Source of the DNA: Argentina anserina
Lineage: Eukaryota > Streptophyta > Magnoliopsida > Rosales > Rosaceae
DNA: 64,000 nt
Assembly (NCBI RefSeq): GCF_933775445.1
Contig: NW_026089409.1
Location: 310,001-374,000, forward strand
Direction: 5' to 3'
Below the pieces are notes generated by a model that was not told the origin of the DNA, searched no databases, and saw only the letters and a list, made by a program, of their open reading frames with translations. A program made the position numbers and the translations under genes. Shown in pieces: positions 1-15,050 of this stretch (within the stretch, counting starts at the first letter, position 1; each line of letters starts with the position of its first letter).

Positions 1-1254
1 CGCAAACGATGTAAAGATACACAATTGGAATAGTAAAGATACGCAAACGATGTAAAGATACTCAGTTTGAAAGAAACACACTCCCAGTCTTGCAAAACTC
101 TCAAATACAATAGAAACTCGCATCAGAAGCCTTACAGAAAGATACTCAAACGAGAAATGAAAAGATACACAATTGGAATAGTAAAGATATGCAAACGATG
201 TAAAGATACTCAGTTTGAAAGAAACAAACTCCCACACTTGCAAAACTCTCAAATACAATAGAAACTCGCATCAGAAGCCTTACAGAAAGATACTCAAACG
301 AGAAATGAAAAGATACACAATTGGAATAGTAAAGATACCTAAACGATGTAAAGATACACAATTGGAATAGTAAAGATACGCAAACGATGTAAAGATACTC
401 AGTTTGAAAGAAACACACTCCCACACTTGCAAAACTCTCAAATACAATAGAAACTCGCATCAGAAGCCTTACAGAAAGATACTCAAACGAGAAATGAAAA
501 GATACACAATTGGAATAGTAAAGATACGCAAACGATGTAAAGATACACAATTGGAATAGTAAAGTTACGCAAACGATGTAAAGATACTCAGTTTGAAAGA
601 AACACACTCCCAGACTTGCAAAACTCTCAAATACAATAGAAACTCGCATCAGAAGCCTTACAGAAAGATACTCAAACGAGAAATGAAAAGATACACAATC
701 GGAATAGTAAAGATACGCAAACGATGTAAAGATACACAATTGGAATAGTAAAGATACGCAAACGATGTAAAGATACACAATTGGAATAGTAAAGATACGC
801 AAACGATGTAAAGATACTCAGTTTGAAAGAAACACACTCCCACACTTGCAAAACTCTCAAATTCAATAGAAACTCGCATCAGAAAGCCTTACAGAAAGAT
901 ACTCAAACGAGAAATGAAAAGATACACAATTGGAATAGTAAAGATACGCAAACGATGTAAAGATACACAATTGGAATAGTAAACATACGCAAACGATGTA
1001 AAGATACTCAGTTTGAAAGAAACACACTCCCAGACTTGCAAAACTCTCAAATACAATAGAAACTCGCATCAGAAGCCTTACAGAAAGATAGTCAAACGAG
1101 AAATGAAAAGATACACAATTGGAATAGTAAAGATACGCAAACGATGTAAAGATACTCAGTTTGAAAGAAACACACTCCCACACTTGCAAAACTCTCAAAT
1201 ACAATAGAAACTCGCATCAGAAGCCTTACAGAAAGATACTCAAACGAAAAATGA

Positions 1255-4200
1255 AAAGATACACAATTGGAATAGTAAAGATACGCAAACGATGTAAAGA
1301 TACTCAGTTTGAAAGAAACACACTCCCACACTTGCAAAACTCTCAAATATAATAGAAACTCGCATCAGAAGCCTTACAGAAAGATACTCTAACGAGAAAT
1401 GAAAAGATACACAATTGGAATAGTAAAGATACGCAAACGATGTAAAGATACACAATTGGAATAGTAAACATACGCAAACGATGTAAAGATACTCAGTTTG
1501 AAAGAAACACACTCCCACACTTGCAAAACTCTCAAATACAATAGAAACTCGCATCAGAAGCCTTACAGAAAGATACTCAAACGAGAAATGAAAAGATACA
1601 CAATTGGAATAGTAAAGATACGCAAACGATGTAAAGATACACAATTGGAATAGTAAAGATACGCAAACGATGTAAAGATACTCAGTTTGAAAGAAACACA
1701 CTCCCAGACTTGCAAAACTCTCAAATACAATAGAAACTCGCATCAGAAGCCTTACAGAAAGATACTCAAACGAGAAATGAAAAGATACACAATTGGAATA
1801 GTAAAGATACGCAAACGATGTAAAGATACACAATTGGAATAGTAAAGATACGCAAACGATGTAAAGATACTCAGTTTGAAAGAAACACACTCCCACACTT
1901 GCAAAACTCTCAAATACAATAGAAACTCGCATCAGAAGCCTTACAGAAAGATACTCAAACGAAAAATGAAAAGATACACAATTGGAATAGTAAAGATACG
2001 CAAACGATGTAAAGATACTCAGTTTGAAAGAAACACACTCCCACACTTGTAAAACTCTCAAATTCAATAGAAACTCGCATCAGAAAGCCTTACAGAAGAA
2101 TACTCAAACGAGAAATGAAAAGATACACAATTGGAATAGTAAAGATACACAAACGATGTAAAGATACTCAGTTTGAAAGAAACACACTCCCACACTTGCA
2201 AAACTCTCAAATACAATAGAAACTCGCATCAGAAGCTTTACAGAAAGATACTCAAACGAGAAATGAAAAGATACACAATTGGAATAGTAAAGATACGCAA
2301 ACGATGTAAAGATACACAATTGGAATAGTAAAGATACGCAAACGATGTAAAGATACTCAGTTTGAAAGAAACACACTCCCACACTTGCAAAACTATCAAA
2401 TTCAATAGAAACTCGCATCAGAAAGCCTTTCAAAAAGATACTCAAACGAGAAATGAAAAGATACACAATTGGAATAGTAAAGATACGCAAACGATGTAAA
2501 CATACACAATTGGAATAGTAAAGATACGCAAACTATGTAAAGATACTCAGTTTGAAAGAAACACACTCCCACACTTGCAAAACTCTCAAATTCAATAGAA
2601 ACTCGCATCAGAAAGCCTTACAGAAAGATACTGAAACGAGAAATGAAAAGATACACAATTGGAATAGTAAAGATACGCAAACGATGTAAATATACACAAT
2701 TGGAATAGTAAAGATACGTAAACGATGTAAAGATACTCAGTTTGAAAGAAACACACTCCCACACTTGCAAAACTCTCAAATACAATAGATACTCGCATCA
2801 GAAGCCTTACAGAAAGATACTCAAACGAGAAATGAAACGATACACAATTGGAATAGTAAAGATACGCAAACGATGTAAAGATATACAGTTGGAATAGTAA
2901 ACATACGCAAACGATGTAAAGATACTCAGTTTGAAAGAAACACACTCCCACACTTGCAAAACTCTCAAATACAATAGATACTCGCATCAGAAGCCTTACA
3001 GAAAGATACTCAAACGAGAAATGAAAAGATACACAATTGGAATAGTAAAGATACGCAAACGATGTAAAGATACACAATTGGAATAGTAAAGATACGCAAA
3101 CGATGTAAAGATACTCAGTTTGAAAGAAACACACTCCCACACTTGCAAAACTCTCAAATACAATAGAAACTCGCATCAGAAGCCTTACAGAAAGATACTC
3201 TAACGAGAAATGAAAAGATACACAATTGGAATAGTAAAGATACGCAAACGATGTAAAGATACACAATTGGAATAGTAAACATACGCAAACGATGTAAAGA
3301 TACTCAGTTTGAAAGAAACACACTCCCACACTTGCAAAACTCTCAAATACAATAGAAACTCGCATCAGAAGCCTTACAGAAAGATACTCAAACGAGAAAT
3401 GAAAAGATACACAATTGGAATAGTAAAGATACGCAAACGATGTAAAGATACACAATTGGAATAGTAAAGATACGCAAACGATGTAAAGATACTCAGTTTG
3501 AAAGAAACACACTCCCAGACTTGCAAAACTCTCAAATACAATAGAAACTCGCATCAGAAGCCTTACAGAAAGATACTCAAACGAGAAATGAAAAGATACA
3601 CAATTGGAATAGTAAAGATACGCAAACGATGTAAAGATACACAATTGGAATAGTAAAGATACGCAAACGATGTAAAGATACTCAGTTTGAAAGAAACACA
3701 CTCCCACACTTGCAAAACTCTCAAATACAATAGAAACTCGCATCAGAAGCCTTACAGAAAGATACTCAAACGAAAAATGAAAAGATACACAATTGGAATA
3801 GTAAAGATACGCAAACGATGTAAAGATACTCAGTTTGAAAGAAACACACTCCCACACTTGTAAAACTCTCAAATTCAATAGAAACTCGCATCAGAAAGCC
3901 TTACAGAAGAATACTCAAACGAGAAATGAAAAGATACACAATTGGAATAGTAAAGATACGCAAACGATGTAAAGATACTCAGTTTGAAAGAAACACACTC
4001 CCACACTTGCAAAACTCTCAAATACAATAGAAACTCGCATCAGAAGCTTTACAGAAAGATACTCAAACGAGAAATGAAAAGATACACAATTGGAATAGTA
4101 AAGATACGCAAACGATGTAAAGATACACAATTGGAATAGTAAAGATACGCAAACGATGTAAAGATACTCAGTTTGAAAGAAACACACTCCCACACTTGCA

Positions 4201-4876
4201 AAACTATCAAATTCAATAGAAACTCGCATCAGAAAGCCTTTCAAAAAGATACTCAAACGAGAAATGAAAAGATACACAATTGGAATAGTAAAGATACGCA
4301 AACGATGTAAACATACACAATTGGAATAGTAAAGATACGCAAACTATGTAAAGATACTCAGTTTGAAAGAAACACACTCCCACACTTGCAAAACTCTCAA
4401 ATTCAATAGAAACTCGCATCAGAAAGCCTTACAGAAAGATACTGAAACGAGAAATGAAAAGATACACAATTGGAATAGTAAAGATACGCAAACGATGTAA
4501 ATATACACAATTGGAATAGTAAAGATACGTAAACGATGTAAAGATACTCAGTTTGAAAGAAACACACTCCCACACTTGCAAAACTCTCAAATACAATAGA
4601 TACTCGCATCAGAAGCCTTACAGAAAGATACTCAAACGAGAAATGAAACGATACACAATTGGAATAGTAAAGATACGCAAACGATGTAAAGATATACAAT
4701 TGGAATAGTAAACATACGCAAACGATGTAAAGATACTCAGTTTGAAAGAAACACACTCCCACACTTGCAAAACTCTCAAATACAATAGATACTCGCATCA
4801 GAAGCCTTACAGAAAGATACTCAAATGAGAAATGAACAGATACACAATTGGAATAGTAAAGATACGCAAACGATGT
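1255..4876. repeat. Higher-order duplication, 1811-bp period, two copies
   Basis: Diagnostic variants recur exactly 1811 bp apart. Examples are actctaacg at 1386 and 3197, ctgaaacgag near 2631 and 4442, the gaagctttac monomers, and the caaactatg variant. The two copies run roughly 1255-3065 and 3066-4876 and differ at only a few sites, for example 2888 (g) against 4699 (a). The ends are fuzzy because all monomers are alike. Confidence 0.85.
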
Positions 4877-7560
4877 AAAGATACACAATTGGAATAGTAA
4901 AGATACGCAAACGATGTAAAGATACTCAGTTTGAAAGAAACACACTCCCACACTTGCAAAACTCTCAAATACAATAGAAACTCGCATCAGAAGCCTTACA
5001 GAAAGATACTCAAACGAGAAATGAAAAGATACACAATTGGAATAGTAAAGATACGCAAACGATGTAAAGATACACAATTGGAATAGTAAAGATACGCAAA
5101 CGATGTAAAGATACTCAGTTTGAAAGAAACACACTCCCACACTTGCAAAACTCTCAAATTCAATAGAAACTCGCATCAGAAAGCCTTTCAAAAAGATACT
5201 CAAACGAGAAATGAAAAGATACACAATTGGAATAGTAAAGATACGCAAACGATGTAAACATACACAATTGGAATAGTAAAGATACGCAAACTATGTAAAG
5301 ATACTCAGTTTGAAAGAAACACACTCCCACACTTGCAAAACTCTTAAATACAATAGAAACTCGCATCAGAAGCCTTACAGAAAGATACTCTAACGAGAAA
5401 TGAAAAGATACACAATTGGAATAGTAAAGATACGCAAACGATGTAAAGATACACAATTGGAATAGTAAACATACGCAAACGATGTAAAGATACTCAGTTT
5501 GAAAGAAACACACTCCCACACTTGCAAAACTCTCAAATACAATAGATACTCGCATCAGAAGCCTTACAGAAAGATACTCAAACGAGAAATGAAAAGATAC
5601 ACAATTGGAATAGTAAAGATACGCAAACGATGTAAAGATACACAATTGGAATAGTAAACATACGCAAACGATGTAAAGATACTCAGTTTGAAAGAAACAC
5701 ACTCCCACACTTGCAAAACTCTTAAATTCAATAGAAACTCGCATCAGAAAGCCTTACAGAAAGATACTCAAACGAGAAATGAAAAGATACACAATTGGAA
5801 TAGTAAAGATACGCAAACGATGTAAAGATACAAAATTGGAATAGTAAACATACGCAAACGATGTAAAGATACTCAGTTTGAAAGAAACACACTCCCACAC
5901 TTGCAAAACTCTCAACTACAATAGAAACTCGCATCAGAAGCCTTACAGAAAGATACTCAAACGAGAAATGAAAAGATACACAATGGGAATAGTAAAGATA
6001 CGCAAACGATGTAAAGATACTCAGTTTGAAAGAAACACACTCTCACACTTGCAAAACTCTCAAATACAATAGAAACTCGCATCAGAAGCCTTACAGAAAG
6101 ATACTCAAACGAGAAATGAAAAGATACACAATTGGAATAGTAAAGATACGCAAACGATGTAAAGATACTCAGTTTGAAAGAAACACACACCCACACTTGC
6201 AAAACTCTCAAATTCAATAGAAACTCGCATTAGAAAGCCTTACAGAAAGATACTCAAACGAGAAATGAAAAGATACACAATTGGAATAGTAAAGATACGC
6301 AAACGATGTAAAGATACTCAGTTTGAAAGAAACACACTCCCACACTTGCAAAACTCTCAAATACAATAGAAACTCGCATCAGAAGCTTTACAGAAAGATA
6401 CTCAAACGAGAAATGAAAAGATACACAATTGGAATAGTAAAGATACGCAAACGATGTAAAGATACACAATTGGAATATTAAAGATACGCAAACGATGTAA
6501 AGATACTCAGTTTGAAAGAAACACACTCCCACACTTGCAAAACTCTCAAATTCAATAGAAACTCGCATCAGAAAGCCTTTCAAAAAGATACTCAAACGAG
6601 AAATGAAAAGATACACAATTGGAATAGTAAAGATACGCAAACGATGTAAAGATACTCAGTTTGAAAGAAACACACTCCCACACTTGCAAAACTCTCAAAT
6701 TCAATAGAAACTCGCATCAGAAAGCCTTACAGAAAGATACTCAAACGAGAAATGAAAAGATACACAATTGGAATAGTAAAGATACGCAAACTATGTAAAG
6801 ATACTCAGTTTGAAAGAAACACACTCCCACACTTGCAAAACTCTCAAATTCAATAGAAACTCGCATCAGAAAGCCTTACAGAAAAATACTGAAACGAGAA
6901 ATGAAAAGATACACAATTGGAATAGTAAAGATACGCAAACGATGTAAATATACACAATTGGATTAGTAAAGATACGTAAACGATGTAAAGATACTCAGTT
7001 TGAAAGAAACACACTCCCACACTTGCAAAACTCTCAAATTCAATAGAAACTCGCATCAGAAAGCCTTTCAAAAAGATACTCAAACGAGAAATGAAAAGAT
7101 ACACAATTGGAATAGTAAAGATACGCAAACGATGTAAAGATACTCAGTTTGAAAGAAACACACTCCCACACTTGCAAAACTCTCAAATACAATAGAAACT
7201 CGCATCAGAAGCCATACAGAAAGATACTCAAACGAGAAATGAATAGATACACAATTGAAATAGTAAAGATACGCAAACGATGTAAAGATACTCAGTTTGA
7301 AAGAAACACACTCCCACACTTGCAAAACTCTCAAATTCAATAGAAACTCGCATCAGAAAGCCTTACAGAAAGATACTCAAACGAGAAATGAAAAGATACA
7401 CAATTGGAATAGTAAAGATACGCAAACTATGTAAAGATACTCAGTTTGAAAGAAACACACTCTCACACTTGCAAAACTCTCAAATACAATAGAAACTCGC
7501 ATCAGAAGCCTTACAGAAAGATACTCAAACGAGAAATGAAAAGATACACAATTGGAATAG

Positions 7561-7740
7561 TAAAGATACGCAAACGATGTAAAGATACACAATTGGAATA
7601 GTAAACATACGCAAACGATGTAAAGATACGCAAACGATGTAAAGATACACAATTGGAATAGTAAACATACGCAAACGATGTAAAGATACGCAAACGATGT
7701 AAAGATACACAATTGGAATAGTAAACATACGCAAACGATG
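7561..7740. repeat. 60-bp subrepeat, three identical copies
   Basis: The bases 7561-7620, 7621-7680 and 7681-7740 are identical. Each unit is one B part plus an extra 19-bp half (gatacgcaaacgatgtaaa). The whole block recurs at 9711-9890 inside the 2150-bp duplication. Confidence 0.95.
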
Positions 7741-9710
7741 TAAAGATACTCAGTTTGAAAGAAACACACTCCCACACTTGCAAAACTCTCAAATTCAATA
7801 GAAACTCGCATCAGAAAGCCTTACAGAAAGATACTCAAACGAGAAATGAAAAGATACACAATTGGAATAGTAAAGATACGCAAACGATGTAAAGATACAC
7901 AATTGGAATAGTAAAGATACGCAAACGATGTAAAGATACTCAGTTTGAAAGAAACACACTCCCACACTTGCAAAACTCTCAACTACAATAGAAACTCGCA
8001 TCAGAAGCCTTACAGAAAGATACTCAAACGAGAAATGAAAAGATACACAATGGGAATAGTAAAGATACGCAAACGATGTAAAGATACTCAGTTTGAAAGA
8101 AACACACTCTCACACTTGCAAAACTCTCAAATACAATAGAAACTCGCATCAGAAGCCTTACAGAAAGATACTCAAACGAGAAATGAAAAGATACACAATT
8201 GGAATAGTAAAGATACGCAAACGATGTAAAGATACACAATTGGAATAGTAAAGATACGCAAACGATGTAAAGATACACAATTGGAATAGTAAAGATACGC
8301 AAACGATGTAAAGATACTCAGTTTGAAAGAAACACACTCCCACACTTGCAAAACTCTCAAATTCAATAGAAACTCGCATCAGAAAGCCTTTCAAAAAGAT
8401 ACTCAAACGAGAAATGAAAAGATACACAATTGGAATAGTAAAGATACGCAAACGATGTAAACATACACAATTGGAATAGTAAAGATACGCAAACTATGTA
8501 AAGATACTCAGTTTGAAAGAAACACACTCCCACACTTGCAAAACTCTCAAATTCAATAGAAACTCGCATCAGAAAGCCTTACAGAAAGATACTCAAACGA
8601 GAAATGAAAAGATACACAATTGGAATAGTAAAGATACGCAAACGATGTAAAGATACTCAGTTTGAAAGAAACACACTCCCACACTTGCAAAACTCTCAAA
8701 TTCAATAGAAACTCGCATCAGAAAGCCTTACAGAAAGATACTCAAACGAGAAATGAAAAGATACACAATTGGAATAGTAAAGATACGCAAACGATGTAAA
8801 GATACTCAGTTTGAAAGAAACACACTCCCACACTTGCAAAACTCTCAAATTCAATAAAAACTCGCATCAGAAAGCCTTACAGAAAGATACTCAAACGAGA
8901 AATGAAAAGATACACAATTGGAATAGTAAAGATACGCAAACTATGTAAAGATACTCAGTTTGAAAGAAACACACTCCCACACTTGCAAAACTCTCAAATT
9001 CAATAGAAACTCGCATCAGAAAGCCTTACAGAAAAATACTGAAACGAGAAATGAAAAGATACACAATTGGAATAGTAAAGATACGCAAACGATGTAAATA
9101 TACACAATTGGATTAGTAAAGATACGTAAACGATGTAAAGATACTCAGTTTGAAAGAAACACACTCCCACACTTGCAAAACTCTCAAATTCAATAGAAAC
9201 TCGCATCAGAAAGCCTTTCAAAAAGATACTCAAACGAGAAATGAAAAGATACACAATTGGAATAGTAAAGATACGCAAACGATGTAAAGATACTCAGTTT
9301 GAAAGAAACACACTCCCACACTTGCAAAACTCTCAAATACAATAGAAACTCGCATCAGAAGCCATACAGAAAGATACTCAAACGAGAAATGAATAGATAC
9401 ACAATTGAAATAGTAAAGATACGCAAACGATGTAAAGATACTCAGTTTGAAAGAAACACACTCCCACACTTGCAAAACTCTCAAATTCAATAGAAACTCG
9501 CATCAGAAAGCCTTACAGAAAGATACTCAAACGAGAAATGAAAAGATACACAATTGGAATAGTAAAGATACGCAAACTATGTAAAGATACTCAGTTTGAA
9601 AGAAACACACTCTCACACTTGCAAAACTCTCAAATACAATAGAAACTCGCATCAGAAGCCTTACAGAAAGATACTCAAACGAGAAATGAAAAGATACACA
9701 ATTGGAATAG

Positions 9711-9890
9711 TAAAGATACGCAAACGATGTAAAGATACACAATTGGAATAGTAAACATACGCAAACGATGTAAAGATACGCAAACGATGTAAAGATACAC
9801 AATTGGAATAGTAAACATACGCAAACGATGTAAAGATACGCAAACGATGTAAAGATACACAATTGGAATAGTAAACATACGCAAACGATG
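9711..9890. repeat. 60-bp subrepeat triplication, second occurrence
   Basis: Same three-copy 60-bp block as at 7561-7740, offset by 2150 bp. It shows that the triplication preceded the larger duplication. Confidence 0.93.
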
Positions 9891-12800
9891 TAAAGATACT
9901 CAGTTTGAAAGAAACACACTCCCACACTTGCAAAACTCTCAAATTCAATAGAAACTCGCATCAGAAAGCCTTACAGAAAGATACTCAAACGAGAAATGAA
10001 AAGATACACAATTGGAATAGTAAAGATACGCAAACGATGTAAAGATACACAATTGGAATAGTAAAGATACGCAAACGATGTAAAGATACTCAGTTTGAAA
10101 GAAACACACTCCCACACTTGCAAAACTCTCAAATACAATAGAAACTCGCATCAGAAGCCTTACAGAAAGATACTCAAACGAGAAATGAAAAGATACACAA
10201 TGGGAATAGTAAAGATACGCAAACGATGTAAAGATACTCAGTTTGAAAGAAACACACTCTCACACTTGCAAAACTCTCAAATACAATAGAAACTCGCATC
10301 AGAAGCCTTACAGAAAGATACTCAAACGAGAAATGAAAAGATACACAATTGGAATAGTAAAGATACGCAAACGATGTAAAGATACACAATTGGAATAGTA
10401 AAGATACGCAAACGATGTAAAGATACACAATTGGAATAGTAAAGATACGCAAACGATGTAAAGATACTCAGTTTGAAAGAAACACACTCCCACACTTGCA
10501 AAACTCTCAAATTCAATAGAAACTCGCATCAGAAAGCCTTTCAAAAAGATACTCAAACGAGAAATGAAAAGATACACAATTGGAATAGTAAAGATACGCA
10601 AACGATGTAAACATACACAATTGGAATAGTAAAGATACGCAAACTATGTAAAGATACTCAGTTTGAAAGAAACACACTCCCACACTTGCAAAACTCTCAA
10701 ATTCAATAGAAACTCGCATCAGAAAGCCTTACAGAAAGATACTCAAACGAGAAATGAAAAGATACACAATTGGAATAGTAAAGATACGCAAACGATGTAA
10801 AGATACTCAGTTTGAAAGAAACACACTCCCACACTTGCAAAACTCTCAAATTCAATAGAAACTCGCATCAGAAAGCCTTACAGAAAGATACTCAAACGAG
10901 AAATGAAAAGATACACAATTGGAATAGTAAAGATACGCAAACGATGTAAAGATACAAAATTGGAATAGTAAAGATACGCAAACGATGTAAAGATACTCAG
11001 TTTGAAAGAAACACACTCCCACACTTGCAAAACTCTCAACTACAATAGAAACTCGCATCAGAAGCCTTACAGAAAGATACTCAAACGAGAAATGAAAAGA
11101 TACACAATTGGAATAGTAAAGATACGCAAACGATGTAAAGATACTCAGTTTGAAAGAAACACACTCTCACACTTGCAAAACTCTCAAATACAATAGAAAC
11201 TCGCATCAGAAGCCTTACAGAAAGATACTCAAACGAGAAATGAAAAGATACACAATTGGAATAGTAAAGATACGCAAACGATGTAAAGATACACAATTGG
11301 AATAGTAAAGATACGCAAACGATGTAAAGATACTCAGTTTGAAAGAAACACACTCCCACACTTGCAAAACTCTCAAATTCAATAGAAACTCGCATCAGAA
11401 AGCCTTTCAAAAAGATACTCAAACGAGAAATGAAAAGATACACAATTGGAATAGTAAAGATACGCAAACGATGTAAACATACACAATTGGAATAGTAAAG
11501 ATACGCAAACTATGTAAAGATACTCAGTTTGAAAGAAACACACTCCCACACTTGCAAAACTCTCAAATTCAATAGAAACTCGCATCAGAAAGCCTTACAG
11601 AAAGATACTCAAACGAGAAATGAAAAGATACACAATTGGAATAGTAAAGATACGCAAACGATGTAAAGATACTCAGTTTGAAAGAAACACACTCGCACAC
11701 TTGCAAAACTCTCAAATACAATAGAAACTCGCATCAGAAGCTTTACAGAAAGATACTCAAACGAGAAATGAAAAGATACACAATTGGAATAGTAAAGATA
11801 CGCAAACGATGTAAACATACACAATTGGAATAGTAAAGATACGCAAACTATGTAAAGATACTCAGTTTGAAAGAAACACACTCCCACACTTGCAAAACTC
11901 TCAAATTCAATAGAAACTCGCATCAGAAAGCCTTACAGAAAGATACTCAAACGAGAAATGAAAAGATACACAATTGGAATAGTAAAGATACGCAAACGAT
12001 GTAAAGATACTCAGTTTGAAAGAAACACACTCCCACACTTGCAAAACTCTCAAATACAATAGAAACTCGCATCAGAAGCTTTACAGAAAGATACTCAAAC
12101 GAGAAATGAAAAGATACACAATTGGAATAGTAAAAATACGCAAACGATGTAAATATACACAATTGGAATAGTAAAGATACGTAAACGATGTAAAGATACT
12201 CAGTTTGAAAGAAACACACTCCCACACTTGCAAAACTCTCAAATACAATAGATACTCGCATCAGAAGCCTTACAGAAAGATACTCAAACGAGAAATGAAA
12301 AGATACACAATTGGAATAGTAAAGATACGCAAACGATGTAAAGATACACAATTGGAATAGTAAACATACGCAAACGATGTAAAGATACTCAGTTTGAAAG
12401 AAACACACTCCCACACTTGCAAAACTCTCAAATTCAATAGAAACTCGCATCAGAAAGCCTTACAGAAAGATACTCAAACGAGAAATGAAAAGATACACAA
12501 TTGGAATAGTAAAGATACGCAAACGATGTAAAGATACACAATTGGAATAGTAAACATACGCAAACGATGTAAAGATACACAATTGGAATAGTAAACATAC
12601 GCAAACGATGTAAAGATACTCAGTTTGAAAGAAACACACTCCCACACTTGCAAAACTCTCAAATTCAATAGAAACTCGCATCAGAAAGCCTTACAGAAAA
12701 ATACTCAAACGAGAAAGGAAAAGATACACAATTGGAATAGTAAAGATACGCAAACGATGTAAAGATACACAATTGGAATAGTAAAGATACGCAAACGATG

Positions 12801-13864
12801 TAAAGATACTCAGTTTGAAAGAAACACACTCCCAGTCTTGCAAAACTCTCAAATTCAATAGAAACTCGCATCAGAAGCCTTACAGAAAGATACTCAAACG
12901 AGAAATGAAAAGATACACAATTGGAATAGTAAAGATACGCAAACGATGTAAAGATACTCAGTTTGAAAGAAACACACTCCCACACTTGCAAAACTCTCAA
13001 ATACAATAGAAACTCGCATCAGAAGCAATACAGAAAGATACTCAAACGAGAAATGAAAAGATACACAATTGAAATAGTAAAGATACTCAAACGATGTAAA
13101 GATACTCAGTTTGAAAGAAACACACTCCCACACTTGCAAAACTCTCAAATACAATAGAAACTCGCATCAGAAGCCTTACAGAAAGATACTCAAACGAGAA
13201 ATGAAAAGATACACAATTGGAATAGTAAAGATACGCAAACGATGTAAAGATACTCAGTTTGAAAGAAACACACTCCTAGTCTTGCAAAACTCTCAAATTC
13301 AATAGAAACTCGCATCAGAAAGCCTTACAGAAAGATACTCAAACGAGAAATGAAAAGATACACAATTGGAATAGTAAAGATACGCAAACGATGTAAAGAT
13401 ACTCAGTTTGAAAGAAACACACTCCCACACTTGCAAAACTCTCAAATACAATAGAAACTCGCATCAGAAGCTTTACAGAAAGATACTCAAACGAGAAATG
13501 AAAAGATACACAATTGGAATAGTAAAGATACGCAAACGATGTAAAGATACACAATTGGAATAGTAAAGATACGCAAACGATGTAAAGATACTCAGTTTGA
13601 AAGAAACACACTCCCACACTTGCAAAACTCTCAAATACAATAGAAACTCGCATCAGAAGCCTTACAGAAAGATACTCAAACGAGAAATGAAAAGATACAC
13701 AATTGGAATAGTAAAGATACGCAAACGATGTAAATATACATAATTGGAATAGTAAAGATACGCAAACGATGTAAAGATACTCAGTTTGAAAGAAACACAC
13801 TCCCACACTTGCAAAACTCTCAAATACAATAGATACTCGCATCAGAAGCCTTACAGAAAGATAC

Positions 13865-15050
13865 TCAAACGAGAAATGAGAAGATACACAATTGGAATAG
13901 TAAAGATACGCAAACGATGTAAAGATACTCAGTTTGAAAGAAACACACTCCCACACTTGCAAAACTCTCAAATACAATAGAAACTCGCATCAGAAGCCTT
14001 ACAGAAAGATACTCAAACGAGAAATGAAAAGATACACAATTGGAATAGTAAAGATACGCAAACGATGTAAAGATACTCAGTTTGAAAGAAACACACTCCC
14101 ACACTTGCAAAACTCTCAAATTCAATAGAAACTCGCATCAGAAAGCCTTACAGAAAGATACTCAAACGAGAAATGAAAAGATACACAATTGGAATAGTAA
14201 AGATACGCAAACGATGTAAAGATACTCAGTTTGAAAGAAACACACTCCCACACTTGCAAAACTTTCAAATACAATAGAAACTCGCATCAGAAGCCATACA
14301 GAAAGATACTCAAACGAGAAATGAAAAGATACACAATTGAAATAGTAAAGATACTCAAACGATGTAAAGATACTCAGTTTGAAAGAAACACACTCCCACA
14401 CTTGCAAAACTCTCAAATACAATAGAAACTCGCATCAGAAGCCTTACAGAAAGATACTCAAACGAGAAATGAAAAGATACACAATTGGAATAGTAAAGAT
14501 ACGCAAACGATGTAAAGATACTCAGTTTGAAAGAAACACACTCTCACACTTGCAAAACTCTCAAATACAATAGAAACTCGCATCAGAAGCCTTACAGAAA
14601 GATACTCAAACGAGAAATGAAAAGATACACAATTGGAATAGTAAAGATACGCAAACGATGTAAAGATACTCAGTTTGAAAGAAACACACTCCCACACTTG
14701 CAAAACTCTCAAATTCAATAGAAACTCGCATCAGAAAGCCTTACAGAAAGATACTCAAACGAGAAATGAAAAGATACACAATTGGAATAGTAAAGATACG
14801 CAAACGATGTAAAGATACTCAGTTTGAAAGAAACACACTCCCACACTTGCAAAACTTTCAAATACAATAGAAACTCGCATCAGAAGCAATACAGAAAGAT
14901 ACTCAAACGAGAAATGAAAAGATACACAATTGAAATAGTAAAGATACTCAAACGATGTAAAGATACTCAGTTTGAAAGAAACACACTCCCACACTTGCAA
15001 AACTCTCAAATACAATAGAAACTCGCATCAGAAGCCTTACAGAAAGATAC
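13865..15050. repeat. 593-bp higher-order unit (four monomers), two tandem copies
   Basis: Variants recur 593 bp apart (3 x 148 + 149): agaagccatac or agaagcaatac, cacaattgaaatag, agatactcaaacgatg and actttcaaatac. Copies lie at 13865-14457 and 14458-15050. The same variant string reappears around 18890-19480 and 34041-34584. Confidence 0.8.

Larger units (their letters stand above)
6600..10899. repeat. Higher-order duplication, 2150-bp period, two copies
   Basis: Unusual variants are repeated at a constant 2150-bp offset. These include cacaattggattag (6954 and 9104), agaagccatac (7206 and 9356), a 60-bp triplication (7561 and 9711) and acaatggg (8047 and 10197). The copies are about 6600-8749 and 8750-10899 and are close to identical. 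One visible difference is caactacaata in the first copy against caaatacaata in the second, near 7980 and 10130. Confidence 0.87.

Noticed and set aside
1013..1207. Recurring 64-codon plus-strand frames (MKETHS...) in the satellite
   Set aside because: The same frame recurs monomer after monomer with stops at fixed places; no evidence for a gene.
2592..3878. Long minus-strand frame (428 codons) and dozens of similar ones in the satellite
   Set aside because: They follow the 189-bp period, start and stop where 190-bp units break the frame, and show no start context or domain. They are a by-product of the repeat length.
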